Both the position numbers and the translations under genes were made by a program. A model generated the notes under the pieces. It did not search any database. It saw only the letters and a list, made by a program, of their open reading frames with translations, and was not told the origin of the DNA. 64,000 nucleotides of DNA from Stutzerimonas stutzeri SDM-LAC (GTDB taxonomy: Bacteria > Pseudomonadota > Gammaproteobacteria > Pseudomonadales > Pseudomonadaceae): positions 93,035 through 157,034 of the forward strand of contig NZ_AGSX01000010.1 of NCBI RefSeq assembly GCF_000235745.1, given 5' to 3'. Below, piece after piece: positions 1-10,081 of this stretch (positions are counted from its first letter, which is position 1; each line of letters starts with the position of its first letter).

Positions 1-1982
1 TTGTCGTATGCATCGGCCGGTTTCATTGCCAACGCCGGTAGAGCGGTATACATCCGTTTCATGGCTTTTGCAGTGGCGTTGTCGCGATAGCAATCATGGA
101 GCGAGTCGCAGAGATCTCTCAGCCCCATCCCAAAGTACTGATTGCCGCCGGCCTGCACCACGGTTGGCAATGCATCACATAACGGCACGTTGTCGTCGTA
201 ATGCCTCTTGAACTCGAGCAGCTCGGTCAACAACGTGCTCCATTTTCCCTTGGTGATACCCATGGAAAACAGCACCAGGATCGAATAGAGACCGGTTTTC
301 TCGACAACCAGCCCACGCTCCCAGAGAAACTTGCTGACAACTGCCGCCGGAATACCCCGCTCGCCCAACTTGCCGCCAGCCGTAAGTCCCGGCGTCACCA
401 GGGTGACCTTGATCGGATCGAGCAGCACGTAATCATCGGCGACATCCCCGAAACCATGCCAATCCGCTTCTGGCTGCAGCAGCCAGTCGCTGGTGACCAG
501 CTCGTCCGCCCCATCGACCGCGGATGGCTGCCAGATGCTGAACCACCAGTCGTCGGGCGCCAGATGTTGCCTGAGGTTTGCCAATGCCCGGCGAAAGCTC
601 AACGCTTCATCAAAGGTTTCCTGAATCAGTGAGCGCCCTGCGGGACCCTCCATCATTGCCGAGGCGACATCCAGGGACGCAAGGATGCCGTACTGCGGCG
701 AAGTGGAGATATGCATCATGAAGGCCTCATTGAAACGATCACGATCCAGCTGCCGCTGCTCACTATCGAGCACATGGATCATCGACGCCTGGCTGAATGC
801 GGCGAGCACCTTATGCGTCGAGTGAGTGGTGAATACCAGTGGTCCTTGCTCGCGGGTGTCCATCCCGTAACGCCCGTCGTAGAACTCATGGAACGCGGCG
901 TAGGCGTACCAGGCCTCGTCAAAATGCAGAACGTCGACGCTGTTGGCGAGCGTCCGCTTGATCAGGTTTGCGTTGTAGCAGAGGCCGTCGTAGGTGGAGT
1001 TCGTCACGACCGCCAGTTTTACCCTTGGCGAGCGTCCGCGCGTAAGCGGGTTGGCGTCGATCTTGGACTGGATCGATTCCGGCGAGAACTCATCGAGCGG
1101 AATCGGGCCAATAATGCCGAGTTCGTTGCGCGAGGGCGTCAGGTACAGCGGAATCGCACCAGTCATGATGATCGAGTGCAGTATCGACTTATGGCAGTTG
1201 CGATCCACCAGTACCAAGTCATCTCGGGCCACCATCGAGTGCCAAACGATCTTGTTGGCGGTCGAGGTGCCATTGATGACGAAGAAGGTGTGATCTGCAC
1301 CGAAGTTGCGGGCCGCTCGGGCTTCGGCCGCTGCTAGCGGGCCGGTGTGATCGAGCAGCGAACCAAGTTCAGGTACCGACACTGACAGATCCGAGCGCAG
1401 CGTGTTCTCACCAAAGAACTGATGAAACGCTTGCCCGACGGGACTCTTGCGAAAGGCGACACCGCCTCCGTGGCCCGGCGTGTGCCAGGAGTAGTTGGAA
1501 TCGCCCGTATGCTGCACCAGCGCGCGAAAAAAGGGTGGCAACAGACCATCCAGATAACTTCGAGCCGCCCGCGCGACCTGCCGAGCCAGGAACGGAACGG
1601 TGTCTTCGAACAGATAGAGCAACCCACGCAGCTCATTCAGATCTGCCATGGCCTCGGCTGGCGCATTCTCGATGGTGATCTGTTCGCCAAGCGCAAAGAT
1701 TGGCAGCTGAGGTGCACGTCGCCGAGCAACCCTTATCAGCCCCACCACATCCTGCAATAGCCGTTGGTTCTCGCCTGCGCCTTCGGCAGCGACCAGAATG
1801 CAGGCCAACCCGTGATGAGTGGATGCGACAATCCGGCCTTCTGCGGCACTTCCTGTAGGGAGAATGTGGAAGCCGTCCCGCTCAAGCTCGGCCGCTATTT
1901 CACGCACCCGCTCACCGGCAACGGTATCGGCTTTGATGTCGCGATGAACAATAAGGACGGGGAATTTGAGGTCTTTATACAT
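1..1982 (-). CDS. ldcA: Arginine/lysine decarboxylase (fold type I), C-terminus cut by window edge
   Basis: PLP-dependent decarboxylase of the Orn/Lys/Arg class, making cadaverine or agmatine from the basic amino acid in the cytoplasm. About 660 residues are present of roughly 750 expected; the 3' end lies beyond position 1. Reading from the ATG at 1982-1980, the protein begins MYKDLKFPVLIVHRDIKADT, a receiver-like wing domain. The PLP domain follows, with HTPGHGGG, the PLP-handling segment INGTSTANKIVWHS, HFDEAWYAY, and STHK, which carries the Schiff-base lysine. It closely resembles P. aeruginosa LdcA as I remember it, which is reported to decarboxylate lysine in arginine catabolism. Upstream lies a hairpin and then dnaQ on the same strand, so it may have its own promoter. 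Class assignment is firm; choosing lysine over arginine as substrate is by similarity. Confidence 0.93.
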   Translation of the reverse strand, partial: MYKDLKFPVLIVHRDIKADTVAGERVREIAAELERDGFHILPTGSAAEGRIVASTHHGLACILVAAEGAGENQRLLQDVVGLIRVARRRAPQLPIFALGEQITIENAPAEAMADLNELRGLLYLFEDTVPFLARQVARAARSYLDGLLPPFFRALVQHTGDSNYSWHTPGHGGGVAFRKSPVGQAFHQFFGENTLRSDLSVSVPELGSLLDHTGPLAAAEARAARNFGADHTFFVINGTSTANKIVWHSMVARDDLVLVDRNCHKSILHSIIMTGAIPLYLTPSRNELGIIGPIPLDEFSPESIQSKIDANPLTRGRSPRVKLAVVTNSTYDGLCYNANLIKRTLANSVDVLHFDEAWYAYAAFHEFYDGRYGMDTREQGPLVFTTHSTHKVLAAFSQASMIHVLDSEQRQLDRDRFNEAFMMHISTSPQYGILASLDVASAMMEGPAGRSLIQETFDEALSFRRALANLRQHLAPDDWWFSIWQPSAVDGADELVTSDWLLQPEADWHGFGDVADDYVLLDPIKVTLVTPGLTAGGKLGERGIPAAVVSKFLWERGLVVEKTGLYSILVLFSMGITKGKWSTLLTELLEFKRHYDDNVPLCDALPTVVQAGGNQYFGMGLRDLCDSLHDCYRDNATAKAMKRMYTALPALAMKPADAYD

Positions 1983-2059
1983 GGGGGCTTCCTGGAGGCA
2001 TTCTTCTCCAGCGTAGAGGCTCCGTCCCCAAGCACCAAGTGAGAATTTTCCCGCAGTGC

Positions 2060-2081
2060 CGACGCGCCGAGCTGCGCGTCG
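2060..2081 (-). terminator. Hairpin between dnaQ and ldcA
   Basis: Perfect 8-bp inverted repeat, CGACGCGC at 2060-2067 and GCGCGTCG at 2074-2081, with a 6-nt loop. It sits just after the dnaQ stop on the minus strand. No clear T-run follows, so it may be a weak terminator or a processing hairpin. Confidence 0.4.
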
Positions 2082-2093
2082 ACATCACGCCCC

Positions 2094-2855
2094 TCAGGCA
2101 GGCAGTGCTTCAGCCTCGTTGTCGGCAGATTGCTCCAACTGAAGCCAGAGCGGCGTCGCTCCTGCGGCCTTCTCGATAGCGCGCATGCGGACCTCATGCG
2201 CGGCAACTTCCTCCGCACTGGCGCGGATCACCAAGGTACTGGCACGGCCGGCTGGCAACCGGCGGATCGGCGTAGCCTGCTGACGCCCACCGCTCTCGGA
2301 GTCAGCCCCCTCACCCGCAAGAGACAGGTTGGTTTGCCCGCCTGTCATCGTCAGGTAGACGTCGGCAAGAATCTCCGCATCGAGCAAGGCGCCGTGCAGA
2401 TCGCGACCCGAGTTGTCGACACCATAACGCTTGCATAACGCGTCAAGGCTGTTGCGCTGGCCCGGATGGCGTTCACGCGCCATCAGCAAGGTATCGAGGA
2501 TGCTGCAGTGATCGCTCAGCTCGGCACGGTCTTGCTGACCAAGCAGCGCGAACTCGTTATTGATAAACCCTACGTCAAACGCAGCGTTATGAATGATCAG
2601 CTGAGCGCCCTTTATGAATTCGAAGAACTCATTGGCGATTTCCCTGAACCGCGGCTTGTCGGTCAGAAATTCATCGGTGATTCCGTGAACGGCGATTGCA
2701 CCCTCATCAACCTCACGATCCGGCTGCAGATAGACGTGATAATGCCGGCCAGTAAGACGGCGGCCGATGACCTCGACACAGCCAATCTCGATGATCCGGT
2801 GACCATCAGTCACTGGCATGCCAGTGGTTTCGGTATCGAGTACTACGCTACGCAT
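2094..2855 (-). CDS. dnaQ: DNA polymerase III epsilon subunit (3'-5' proofreading exonuclease)
   Basis: 253 residues, the usual length for the proofreading subunit of the replicative polymerase core. All DEDDh catalytic residues are visible: D7 and E9 in LDTETTG, D94 in HNAAFDVGFIN, and H154 and D159 in the HGALLDAEILADVYL segment. The variable C-terminal part (from about residue 190) should bind the alpha subunit. It starts 12 bp after the rnhA stop on the same strand, so the two are probably co-transcribed. This is the Pseudomonas arrangement, whereas E. coli has them divergent. Confidence 0.97.
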   Translation of the reverse strand: MRSVVLDTETTGMPVTDGHRIIEIGCVEVIGRRLTGRHYHVYLQPDREVDEGAIAVHGITDEFLTDKPRFREIANEFFEFIKGAQLIIHNAAFDVGFINNEFALLGQQDRAELSDHCSILDTLLMARERHPGQRNSLDALCKRYGVDNSGRDLHGALLDAEILADVYLTMTGGQTNLSLAGEGADSESGGRQQATPIRRLPAGRASTLVIRASAEEVAAHEVRMRAIEKAAGATPLWLQLEQSADNEAEALPA

Positions 2856-2867
2856 GTTTCAATTCAC

Positions 2868-3320
2868 TCAAGCAGGTTGTCGTTTGGCTTGCACTACGCC
2901 GCGATTGGCCAGGAGATCGGCACGCTCGTTTCCGGGATGGCCCGTATGCCCCCGAACCCACTGCCAGCTCACTTGATGACGGCTCACCTGCTCATCCAGC
3001 AACCGCCAGAGATCGGCGTTTTTGACAGGCTGTTTGGCGGCGGTCTTCCAGCCACGTTTCTTCCAGTTAGGCATCCAGTCATTGATGCCCTGCATGACGT
3101 ATTGCGAGTCGGTCACCAGCTTGACCTGACAAGGTCGCTTCAGCTCTTCGAGCGCACGGATAGCAGCCATCAATTCCATGCGGTTGTTGGTGGTTTCCGC
3201 CTCGCCACCCCAGAGCTCACGCTCCACACCCTTGTAGATCAGCAGCGCGCCCCAGCCACCGGGCCCCGGATTGCCCTTGCAGGCACCATCGGTATATATC
3301 TCGACCGTTTCGTCACTCAT
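2868..3320 (-). CDS. rnhA: Ribonuclease HI
   Basis: 150 residues; cleaves RNA in RNA:DNA hybrids such as primers and R-loops. The four metal-binding carboxylates are in place: D11 ([16 protein letters not shown]), E49 (NNRMEL), D71 (TDSQYV) and D135 (NERADLLA), with the catalytic-loop H125 in RGHTGHPG. It lies between the methyltransferase gene (17 bp upstream) and dnaQ (12 bp downstream), all on the minus strand, which makes a three-gene replication-associated operon likely. Confidence 0.97.
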   Translation of the reverse strand: MSDETVEIYTDGACKGNPGPGGWGALLIYKGVERELWGGEAETTNNRMELMAAIRALEELKRPCQVKLVTDSQYVMQGINDWMPNWKKRGWKTAAKQPVKNADLWRLLDEQVSRHQVSWQWVRGHTGHPGNERADLLANRGVVQAKRQPA

Positions 3321-3337
3321 GAGGAATTCTTTGCCTA

Positions 3338-4093
3338 TTACTGTTCGGCATCGCGGCGGCTGACCTTCGCCACGGGCATCGGCAGCAACTGGCCCATGCG
3401 CTCGCGACGGCTCTGGCGTACGGGTCGGAGGCCTACCATAAGCTTTCGCGCCACCAGCAGGTAGAACCCGCCAGTAGGCAATTGCGATCTTTGCCCCGCG
3501 GTCTCAAGGCCGGACAACCGCGCCCGCCACTGGCTCGACGAAAGCGGCGGACAATAGCATCCGAACTGCCGTTTCTCCAGCGAGAATCCAAGCAGGTTCA
3601 ACCAATCACCCACCCGCGTCGGACGAATGCAACGCGCATGGCGAAACGCCTTGCGTGACAGTAGACGAGTCGCGCCCCAGGCACTCCATGGATTGATCCC
3701 GACGATCAACAAGTGCCCGCCCGGCCTTACGCTACGAGCGGCCTCACGCAGCAGAGCGTGTGGCGACAGACTGAAGTCCAGACCATGCTGAAGCACAACG
3801 ACGTCGGCCGCATGCTCGCCGATCGGCCAGGATTGCTCCTCGCACACGATTTCAACACCCGGTAGCGGTGGCCCTACACGAACGCTGCGCTTGATCTTCT
3901 GCGGCTCAATCGGAATATTGGCGAATGGCCCGTAATGCACCAGATAGCTGCCGAAACACCGCGAAAGCTGCTCGTTGATCACGCGCTGTTCGTGCTCAAG
4001 CAGCTGTCGCCCGGATGGGCCGTCGAACCAGGCACTGGCCTTGTTCATCAGCAGCAGCCAGCGCTCGTCCGATTTGCTACAAGGCTCACTCAT
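3338..4093 (-). CDS. SAM-dependent methyltransferase (type 11-like)
   Basis: 251 residues. The central part resembles a class I methyltransferase: [28 protein letters not shown], then [24 protein letters not shown], the usual post-motif II/III segment. The N-terminal SAM-binding glycine motif is weak, and the protein starts with an unusual region containing [10 protein letters not shown]. Homologues occupy this position next to rnhA and gloB in other pseudomonads as I recall. The substrate is unknown. It reads away from gloB, sharing a short divergent promoter region. Confidence 0.8.
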   Translation of the reverse strand: MSEPCSKSDERWLLLMNKASAWFDGPSGRQLLEHEQRVINEQLSRCFGSYLVHYGPFANIPIEPQKIKRSVRVGPPLPGVEIVCEEQSWPIGEHAADVVVLQHGLDFSLSPHALLREAARSVRPGGHLLIVGINPWSAWGATRLLSRKAFRHARCIRPTRVGDWLNLLGFSLEKRQFGCYCPPLSSSQWRARLSGLETAGQRSQLPTGGFYLLVARKLMVGLRPVRQSRRERMGQLLPMPVAKVSRRDAEQ

Positions 4094-4204
4094 GGCTAGC
4101 CTCCGTTCGTCGGTTTGGCCGAGCCGATCAATGCCTCCGATCGGCTCAACTCTCCAGGTTGGCTGTTAGGATGCGCTTTTGCTAATCACTTGGCGACCGT
4201 GCAT

Positions 4205-4984
4205 ATGTTGAAGATAGACGCTCTGCCCGCCTTCACCGACAACTACATCTGGATGCTGCAGGATCCCCAACGTCGTTTCTGCGCAGTAGTGGACCCAGGT
4301 GATGCCAACCCTGTCCAGCAATGGCTGGACGCTCGCCCCGACTGGCAGCTGACCGACATTCTGATAACCCATCACCACCATGACCATGTGGGTGGCGTTG
4401 AGCAGCTCAAGGCCAGGTACGGCGCAACGGTACACGGCCCGGCGAGGGAAAAAATTCCGGCCAGGGATAATGCGCTGATCGACGGGCAGCGTATTCGCAT
4501 TCTCGACCATGAGCTCGAGATATTCGAGGTGCCGGGACATACCAGTGGCCATATCGCCTATTTCCATGACGATACCCAAGACCCATGGCTGTTGAGTGGC
4601 GATACGCTGTTTGCCGCAGGTTGTGGCCGCCTGTTCGAGGGCACTGCCAGCCAAATGTTCGGATCACTGCAACGGCTTGCCGCGCTGCCGGCATCTACCA
4701 AGGTTTATTGCACGCATGAGTACACTTTGAGCAACCTGCGGTTTGCCCAGGCAGTCGAACCGGAAAACCTGGATGTCGCCGAACGCCTCGAACAGGTCAT
4801 CCGCTTGCGCGAAGCAAAGCGCATTACGCTCCCCGCTGACCTGCGCACCGAACGCGCCACCAACCCGTTCCTGCGTTGCAGCGATCCTCGCGTGGTAGCC
4901 GCAGCCAGCCGGCATGCAGATCGCCCACTGGAGACAGCGGAAGTCGTGTTCGCAGCTCTGCGAGCGTGGAAAGACTCCTTTTAA
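4205..4984 (+). CDS. gloB: Hydroxyacylglutathione hydrolase (glyoxalase II)
   Basis: Second enzyme of methylglyoxal detoxification; hydrolyses S-lactoylglutathione to lactate and glutathione. It is a metallo-beta-lactamase fold protein with the metal motif [10 protein letters not shown] (H56, H58, D60, H61 counted from the ATG at 4205), VPGHTSGH, and [33 protein letters not shown] carries a further ligand. The frame is open back to 4115, but starting at 4205 ([16 protein letters not shown]) gives 259 residues, the family length. The extension would run into the divergent methyltransferase promoter. Confidence 0.96.
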   Translation: MLKIDALPAFTDNYIWMLQDPQRRFCAVVDPGDANPVQQWLDARPDWQLTDILITHHHHDHVGGVEQLKARYGATVHGPAREKIPARDNALIDGQRIRILDHELEIFEVPGHTSGHIAYFHDDTQDPWLLSGDTLFAAGCGRLFEGTASQMFGSLQRLAALPASTKVYCTHEYTLSNLRFAQAVEPENLDVAERLEQVIRLREAKRITLPADLRTERATNPFLRCSDPRVVAAASRHADRPLETAEVVFAALRAWKDSF

Positions 4985-5084
4985 TGAAGATCGACCAGTA
5001 GCCAAAAACCGAGACGCCGGGTTGACCCACCCGAACGGCATTCCTACACTCCCCCGAATTTGCGCGTAGGGAGCCCACCAGCCA

Positions 5085-6635
5085 ATGCCGTCTGACTCTT
5101 CGAACAGCCCACAGCCGGACGCCTTGGCAGCCTCCGGCCGGGCCCTGGCGCTGGCAATCTGTCTCGCTATAACCGGCTGCCAAAGCACCTCTCCCCGAGC
5201 CCCGGCGGACAGCAGTGGGCAGGTCCGAGCCGTGCCAATAGTGCAGGACACCCTGTGGCTAACGGACAAGGCGCCGGTGGAAGCGACCTACGCGGACATA
5301 TGGGATCGCATCAGACAGGGATTCAAGCTGCAGGACCATCTGGCCAGCAATCCGCGCATCGAACAACAGCGCCTGCTGTTCTCCAGTCGCCCGAATTCCA
5401 TCGAGATGGCAAGCGAGCGCGGCAGCCCGTACATCCATTACATCGTCGAGCAACTCGAAGAGCGCGACATGCCGCTTGAGCTGGCACTGTTGCCAATCAT
5501 CGAAAGTGCGTACAACCCCTTTGCCTACTCACCAGCTCAGGCCGTCGGCCTCTGGCAGTTCATTCCTTCGACGGGCCGTCATTTCAATCTGCAACAGACC
5601 AGCTGGTATGACGGCAGACGCGACATCACCGCTTCCACGGCCGCAGCGCTGCGTTACCTTACGTATCTCCACGGTTTATTCAGCGACGACTGGTTGCTTG
5701 CCCTGGCGGCGTACAACGCCGGAGAAGGGACAGTCAGTCGCGCCATCGAGCGCAACCAGAAGCTCGGTCTGCCGACGGATTACTGGAACCTGCCGCTGCC
5801 CAGAGAAACACGCGATTACGTGCCCAAACTGCTGGCGCTCTCGCAAATGGTTCAAAGCCCCGAGGCATATGGGCTGAATCTGAGTCCGATCGCCGACGAG
5901 CCCTATTTTGAAGTGGTCGCACTGAAGCAACGTATGGATCTTGCTAGGGTCGCCGACATGGTGGACCTGGATGAAGACGAGATCTATCAGCTGAACCCGG
6001 CATTCACCCGGCGCATTACGCTGGACGGCCCCCAGCACTTGTTGGTCCCAACCGATAAGGCCGAGATGTTTGCTGCCAACCTGGCGCTGATGAAGCCGCA
6101 GGATCTGGTTGACTGGCAGCAGTACAAGGTGCGCCCTGGCGACACCCTTGGCGCGATCGCCAACAAGCATCGGCTGTCCGTCAATATCATTCGTGACATC
6201 AATCGTCTTCGCAGTGATCGCCTGCAGATCGGGCAGGTTCTCAGCATTCCCCAGTCGGCCGGCGCAGCTCAATCTAAAGAGCTCCTGCATGCCGTTGCGC
6301 GAAGCCAACCGGCACCGCGAAGCTACCGGGTCCGCCAGGGTGACAACCTCTGGGACATCGCCAAAAAACAGAAGATTTCAGTGCGTGATCTACAGCGCTG
6401 GAACAACCTCTCTGGCAGCAACCTCAAGGTGGGTCAGGCCCTGTTTCTCCAAGCTGCTGGCAACAACCAGCAGGCCAAACCCGCGCCGACCTATTACAAG
6501 GTCAAGAAAGGTGATTCGCTTTATGAGATCGCCAAGCGCTTCAACGTTCAGATCAATCACTTGAAGACCTGGAACCCCAGAGACAGTGCGATGCTCAAGC
6601 CGGGCCAGACCCTAACGCTATATATCTCGCGCTGA
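5085..6635 (+). CDS. mltD: Membrane-bound lytic murein transglycosylase D, lipoprotein with three LysM repeats
   Basis: 516 residues; cleaves peptidoglycan glycan strands, leaving 1,6-anhydromuramic ends, from the periplasmic side. The lipobox is LAITGC (lipidated C32). The SLT goose-type domain has the catalytic Glu near residue 140 in LLPIIESAYNPFAYS, followed by AVGLWQFIPSTGR and LALAAYNAGEGTV. Three C-terminal LysM repeats begin at about residues 346, 413 and 468 (QYKVRPGDTL, SYRVRQGDNL, YYKVKKGDSL). E. coli MltD has two, so the third is a modest difference. It starts 100 bp after gloB and ends convergent with the HDOD gene. Confidence 0.96.
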   Translation: MPSDSSNSPQPDALAASGRALALAICLAITGCQSTSPRAPADSSGQVRAVPIVQDTLWLTDKAPVEATYADIWDRIRQGFKLQDHLASNPRIEQQRLLFSSRPNSIEMASERGSPYIHYIVEQLEERDMPLELALLPIIESAYNPFAYSPAQAVGLWQFIPSTGRHFNLQQTSWYDGRRDITASTAAALRYLTYLHGLFSDDWLLALAAYNAGEGTVSRAIERNQKLGLPTDYWNLPLPRETRDYVPKLLALSQMVQSPEAYGLNLSPIADEPYFEVVALKQRMDLARVADMVDLDEDEIYQLNPAFTRRITLDGPQHLLVPTDKAEMFAANLALMKPQDLVDWQQYKVRPGDTLGAIANKHRLSVNIIRDINRLRSDRLQIGQVLSIPQSAGAAQSKELLHAVARSQPAPRSYRVRQGDNLWDIAKKQKISVRDLQRWNNLSGSNLKVGQALFLQAAGNNQQAKPAPTYYKVKKGDSLYEIAKRFNVQINHLKTWNPRDSAMLKPGQTLTLYISR

Positions 6636-6640
6636 GGTGT

Positions 6641-6668
6641 AGCGGGCGAAGCGTCGAGGCAGCCCGCT
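6641..6668. terminator. Inverted repeat between convergent mltD and HDOD gene
   Basis: AGCGGGC at 6641-6647 pairs with GCCCGCT at 6662-6668 around a 14-nt loop, in the short space between convergent stops. No T-run is present, so a terminator role is only a guess. Confidence 0.3.
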
Positions 6669-8125
6669 CAATTGCGCTTGCCGAGCGCGTCCAGGCAGCG
6701 CCCCGCCAGTTGGGTAAATCGCTGGAACGCGACGAACTGTTCGTGCTTCAGCGCTCGCCCGGATATTCGATTGTCTGCGTAAAGGACACCGATTTCTCGC
6801 GTGCCCGCCATCAATGGCGCAATAAAAAACATTCCTTTTCCAAGCTGTTGGCGAAGCGGCACGGTAACCAGCTCATCGAGGTTATTGCTTGCCGGTACGC
6901 CCATCCACAGTGGCTGACGTTGGCGCAGCACATAACTGAAAATATGCGACTGACCTGACGGATCAACGGGCAACACGAATTGCTCAAGCCAGGTCGCGGT
7001 CTGCTCACCCGCTGCGCACTTGACACGAAACGAACGCTGCTGATCGGCAAGTACGGTCAGCATTACGCGCTCCAGCCCCGCGCCTTGGTGCAGCCCCTTG
7101 AGCAGCGCTTCGAGAATCAAACCGACGTCGCCACGGCTAGCCGCCATCATGCCGAGGTCCTGCATGGCCTGCTGCATCACCAGCAGGTCTGGCTGCAAGA
7201 GGCTTGCAGCCCGCTGCGCCTGCTGTAACTGAACTTGCTCCGGGTCAGTGGACGGGATCAGCTTGCACAGTCGACTGGCTCCAAATGTCGTCGCGACGTT
7301 GACAGCCTCGTCGGCACTGGCAAGGATCTGCTGCATCGCATCCGCTTCAGAAATGCCGCCGAAATCAGCAAACTCCTTGACCAAGTCTCCCATTTCCGGG
7401 CAGCCCCACCCGTGCAGCGCTGCCGCACCGATGCGGACCCCGAGGTTGACGGAGTGTGCTGCGGGGTCTCGCAGATTGCCCGATCCATGAGCGAAACTCG
7501 CCAGCTCACCAATATTCCAGCTTTTGATCAGCCCGAGGTTAAGCTGGCGAAAACTGGTACCAAGCACTTGCTCGACCGCTTCGTCATGATCCGTACCGCC
7601 CGCCAGCTGCTCACCAAGCTCATCGGCCTGCCGACCACCGCAACCCCAAAACGCAAGCTCACCGACTTCATGGAGCAACGCGGCAATGAAGACCTCTTCT
7701 TCGTGCTTGGTCAGAACGTAGCCCGCAATGTTGCGTGCCTGCACCGCCGCATGAAATGACCGCGCCAGCAATTCCTGTAGTTGCTGGCGCGGCGCACGAT
7801 CCAGCAGTCCGTCGATCAGGCTGACCGAGAGACTGATCAACCGCACATTATCGAAGCCGATCATGACGATGGCCCGCGAGATGGTCTTGATCGTTTCCTG
7901 GGAGGGGTTGTAATAGCTGCTATTACCGACTCGAAGCACCTTCGAGGTCAGGGCAGCGTCGCGCAGGAGCACGTCGGCAAGCTGTTGAACGGAGGCATGC
8001 TCCTGCTCGGTGAGGCGCTGCAGGTCCTGCACAACCGCCGCCAATGCCGGCAGTTCGGATTGATTCAGGCGGTCTATCCATGACTGCAGCCCATAGCTGG
8101 TTTCACTCAAATTGAACGACCTCAC
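6668..8125 (-). CDS. HDOD-domain signalling protein with C-terminal GAF-like domain
   Basis: 485 residues. The N-terminal part (about 20-220) is an HDOD domain, a degenerate HD phosphohydrolase-type domain used in signalling: LPALAAVVQDLQRL, LLRDAALTSKVLRVGNSSYYNP, TISRAIVMIGFDNVRLISLS, FIAALLHEVGELAFWG. Residues from about 310 to the end look like a GAF sensor domain (MMAASRGDVGLILEALLKGL, MFFIAPLMAGTREIGVLYADN). No transmembrane segment is seen, so it is probably cytoplasmic. It is divergent from the npp operon with about 105 bp between. Function unknown; relatives affect motility, cell cycle or biofilm signalling. Confidence 0.85.
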   Translation of the reverse strand: MRSFNLSETSYGLQSWIDRLNQSELPALAAVVQDLQRLTEQEHASVQQLADVLLRDAALTSKVLRVGNSSYYNPSQETIKTISRAIVMIGFDNVRLISLSVSLIDGLLDRAPRQQLQELLARSFHAAVQARNIAGYVLTKHEEEVFIAALLHEVGELAFWGCGGRQADELGEQLAGGTDHDEAVEQVLGTSFRQLNLGLIKSWNIGELASFAHGSGNLRDPAAHSVNLGVRIGAAALHGWGCPEMGDLVKEFADFGGISEADAMQQILASADEAVNVATTFGASRLCKLIPSTDPEQVQLQQAQRAASLLQPDLLVMQQAMQDLGMMAASRGDVGLILEALLKGLHQGAGLERVMLTVLADQQRSFRVKCAAGEQTATWLEQFVLPVDPSGQSHIFSYVLRQRQPLWMGVPASNNLDELVTVPLRQQLGKGMFFIAPLMAGTREIGVLYADNRISGRALKHEQFVAFQRFTQLAGRCLDALGKRN

Positions 8126-8230
8126 CCAACGATTGGGCGGCTGAAGGGAAAGGCAGTTTGCCCAGATAGCCGGCCTTTTTCCAGCGGATACAAGCTGTTA
8201 CTGTACCCGGCCGAAAAGACCGAAAGCGCC

Positions 8231-10081
8231 ATGGATCGGATTCACCGTTTGATGCGACCCATCCTATTACTGCTGAGCTGTCTGGGACTGAGCTTTCCGT
8301 CGTTCGCCACCATTAGCGAAAGCCACGGTTACGCGCAGTTCGGCACTCTTAAATATGCTGAAGACTTTACTCATTTCGACTGGGTGAACCCCGATGCGCC
8401 CAAGGGTGGCCGCGTGCGGCTGATGGCGTCCGGCACTTTCGACACGCTCAACCCCTACACTTTCAAAGGCACCAGCCCAACCGCAACACCTGGCTTTTTT
8501 CAGTACGGCGTCTCTGAACTGAACGAGCCGTTGATGGTTGGCACCGGTGTCTACGACCCATCCGGCGACGAACCCGCTTCCGCCTACGGGCTTATCGCCG
8601 AGACCATCGAGTACAGCGATAATCATAGCTGGGTGGTTTTCAACCTGCGCGACTCGGCTCGATTTCATGACGGGCAACCGATCACGGCCTACGACGTAGC
8701 CTTCTCCTATCAATTGCTCATTAAGGATGGTCATCCGCGCTTTCGCACAGATCTGCAGGGTGTCGAGCGCGTCGACATACTCAACCGCCATCGAATTCGT
8801 TTCGTTTTCGACAAACCGGATCAGCCCTTGCTGATCATGCGTCTCGGTGAACTGCCGGTATTGCCACAACACTACTGGAAAGATCGCGATTTCCGCGCCA
8901 CAACGTTCGAGCCTCCACTGGGCAGCGGCCCGTACCGAATCAGTGATGTTCAGCCGGGTCGTCGAGTCACCTTCGAGCGAGTGAAGAATTGGTGGGGAGC
9001 GGATCTGCCGGCCAATCGCGGCAAGTACAACTTCCGCCAGGTCGACGTCGAGTTCTATCGCGATACAACGGTTGCCTTCGAAGCATTCAAGGTTGGTGAA
9101 TTCGATTTTTATATCGAGCATCAGGCAAAAAACTGGGCCAACGGCTATCAGTTTCCGGCAGTTCTGCGCGGCGATGTCATTCGCGCAGAGATTCCGCACG
9201 AGATTCCCACCCAGACCCAGGCACTGTTCATGAACGCGCGCCGTTCGACCTTTGCCGACATCCGGGTACGCCAGGCGCTGGGCTTGCTGTTCGATTTCGA
9301 GTGGACCAACCGCGCCCTGTTCTACGGCGCCTACCAACGCAGCGAAAGCTACTATCCGAACAGCGAGTTTTCCGCGACCGGGACGCCGGAAGGCGGGGAA
9401 TGGCTACTGCTTTCACCGTTTCGAGAGCAACTCCCCGCACAGCTTTTCACGGAGCCATTCAAACTACCGAAAACCGACGGGCGAGGGATTCCTCGCGATA
9501 CTCTACGCAAGGCCCTGGCTCTACTTAAGGACGCTGGCTGGAAGCTCACCCCCGAAGGTCTTCGCAACAAGGCCGGGCGGACATTTAGATTCGAAATCCT
9601 GCTCGTCAATCCGGGCCTCGAGCGGATACTTCAGCCCTATGTCGAGAATCTTTCACGGATTGGCATATCCGCTCGTTTGCGCACTGTCGACGGTGCGCAG
9701 TACAAACAACGGCTTGACCAATACGATTACGACATGATTTTGACAACGCTGGGGCAGAGCCTTAGCCCGGGACTGGAGCAATGGCTGTATTTCCACTCCA
9801 GCCAGGTCGATGTAAAAGGCGGTCGCAACTATGCCGGTATCGCTAACCCGATCGTCGACTCACTGATCGAGAAGCTGCTTGCGGCCAAGACGCGCGAAGA
9901 GCAGATTGCCGCCGCCCGTGCCATCGACCGGGTTCTGCTGTGGAATCACTACACCATCCCCAATTGGTACATCAGCTACCACCGTCTGGCATACCGCAAT
10001 CGGTTCGCCCACATCACCACACCGCCCTATACCCTGGGATTGCGAGCGTGGTGGTTGAAGGACCTGGAGAAGGCACAATGA
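8231..10081 (+). CDS. nppA1: Periplasmic peptide-binding protein, first of two (NppA1/YejA type)
   Basis: 616 residues; family 5 extracellular solute-binding protein with a cleavable signal peptide (about residues 1-26, ending FPSFA). Conserved segments are [47 protein letters not shown] and GSGPYRI. It is the first gene of an ABC importer operon homologous to E. coli yejABEF and P. aeruginosa nppA1A2BCD, the latter reported to take up peptidyl nucleoside antibiotics. It overlaps nppA2 by 4 bp (ATGA), so translation is probably coupled. Confidence 0.92.
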   Translation: MDRIHRLMRPILLLLSCLGLSFPSFATISESHGYAQFGTLKYAEDFTHFDWVNPDAPKGGRVRLMASGTFDTLNPYTFKGTSPTATPGFFQYGVSELNEPLMVGTGVYDPSGDEPASAYGLIAETIEYSDNHSWVVFNLRDSARFHDGQPITAYDVAFSYQLLIKDGHPRFRTDLQGVERVDILNRHRIRFVFDKPDQPLLIMRLGELPVLPQHYWKDRDFRATTFEPPLGSGPYRISDVQPGRRVTFERVKNWWGADLPANRGKYNFRQVDVEFYRDTTVAFEAFKVGEFDFYIEHQAKNWANGYQFPAVLRGDVIRAEIPHEIPTQTQALFMNARRSTFADIRVRQALGLLFDFEWTNRALFYGAYQRSESYYPNSEFSATGTPEGGEWLLLSPFREQLPAQLFTEPFKLPKTDGRGIPRDTLRKALALLKDAGWKLTPEGLRNKAGRTFRFEILLVNPGLERILQPYVENLSRIGISARLRTVDGAQYKQRLDQYDYDMILTTLGQSLSPGLEQWLYFHSSQVDVKGGRNYAGIANPIVDSLIEKLLAAKTREEQIAAARAIDRVLLWNHYTIPNWYISYHRLAYRNRFAHITTPPYTLGLRAWWLKDLEKAQ

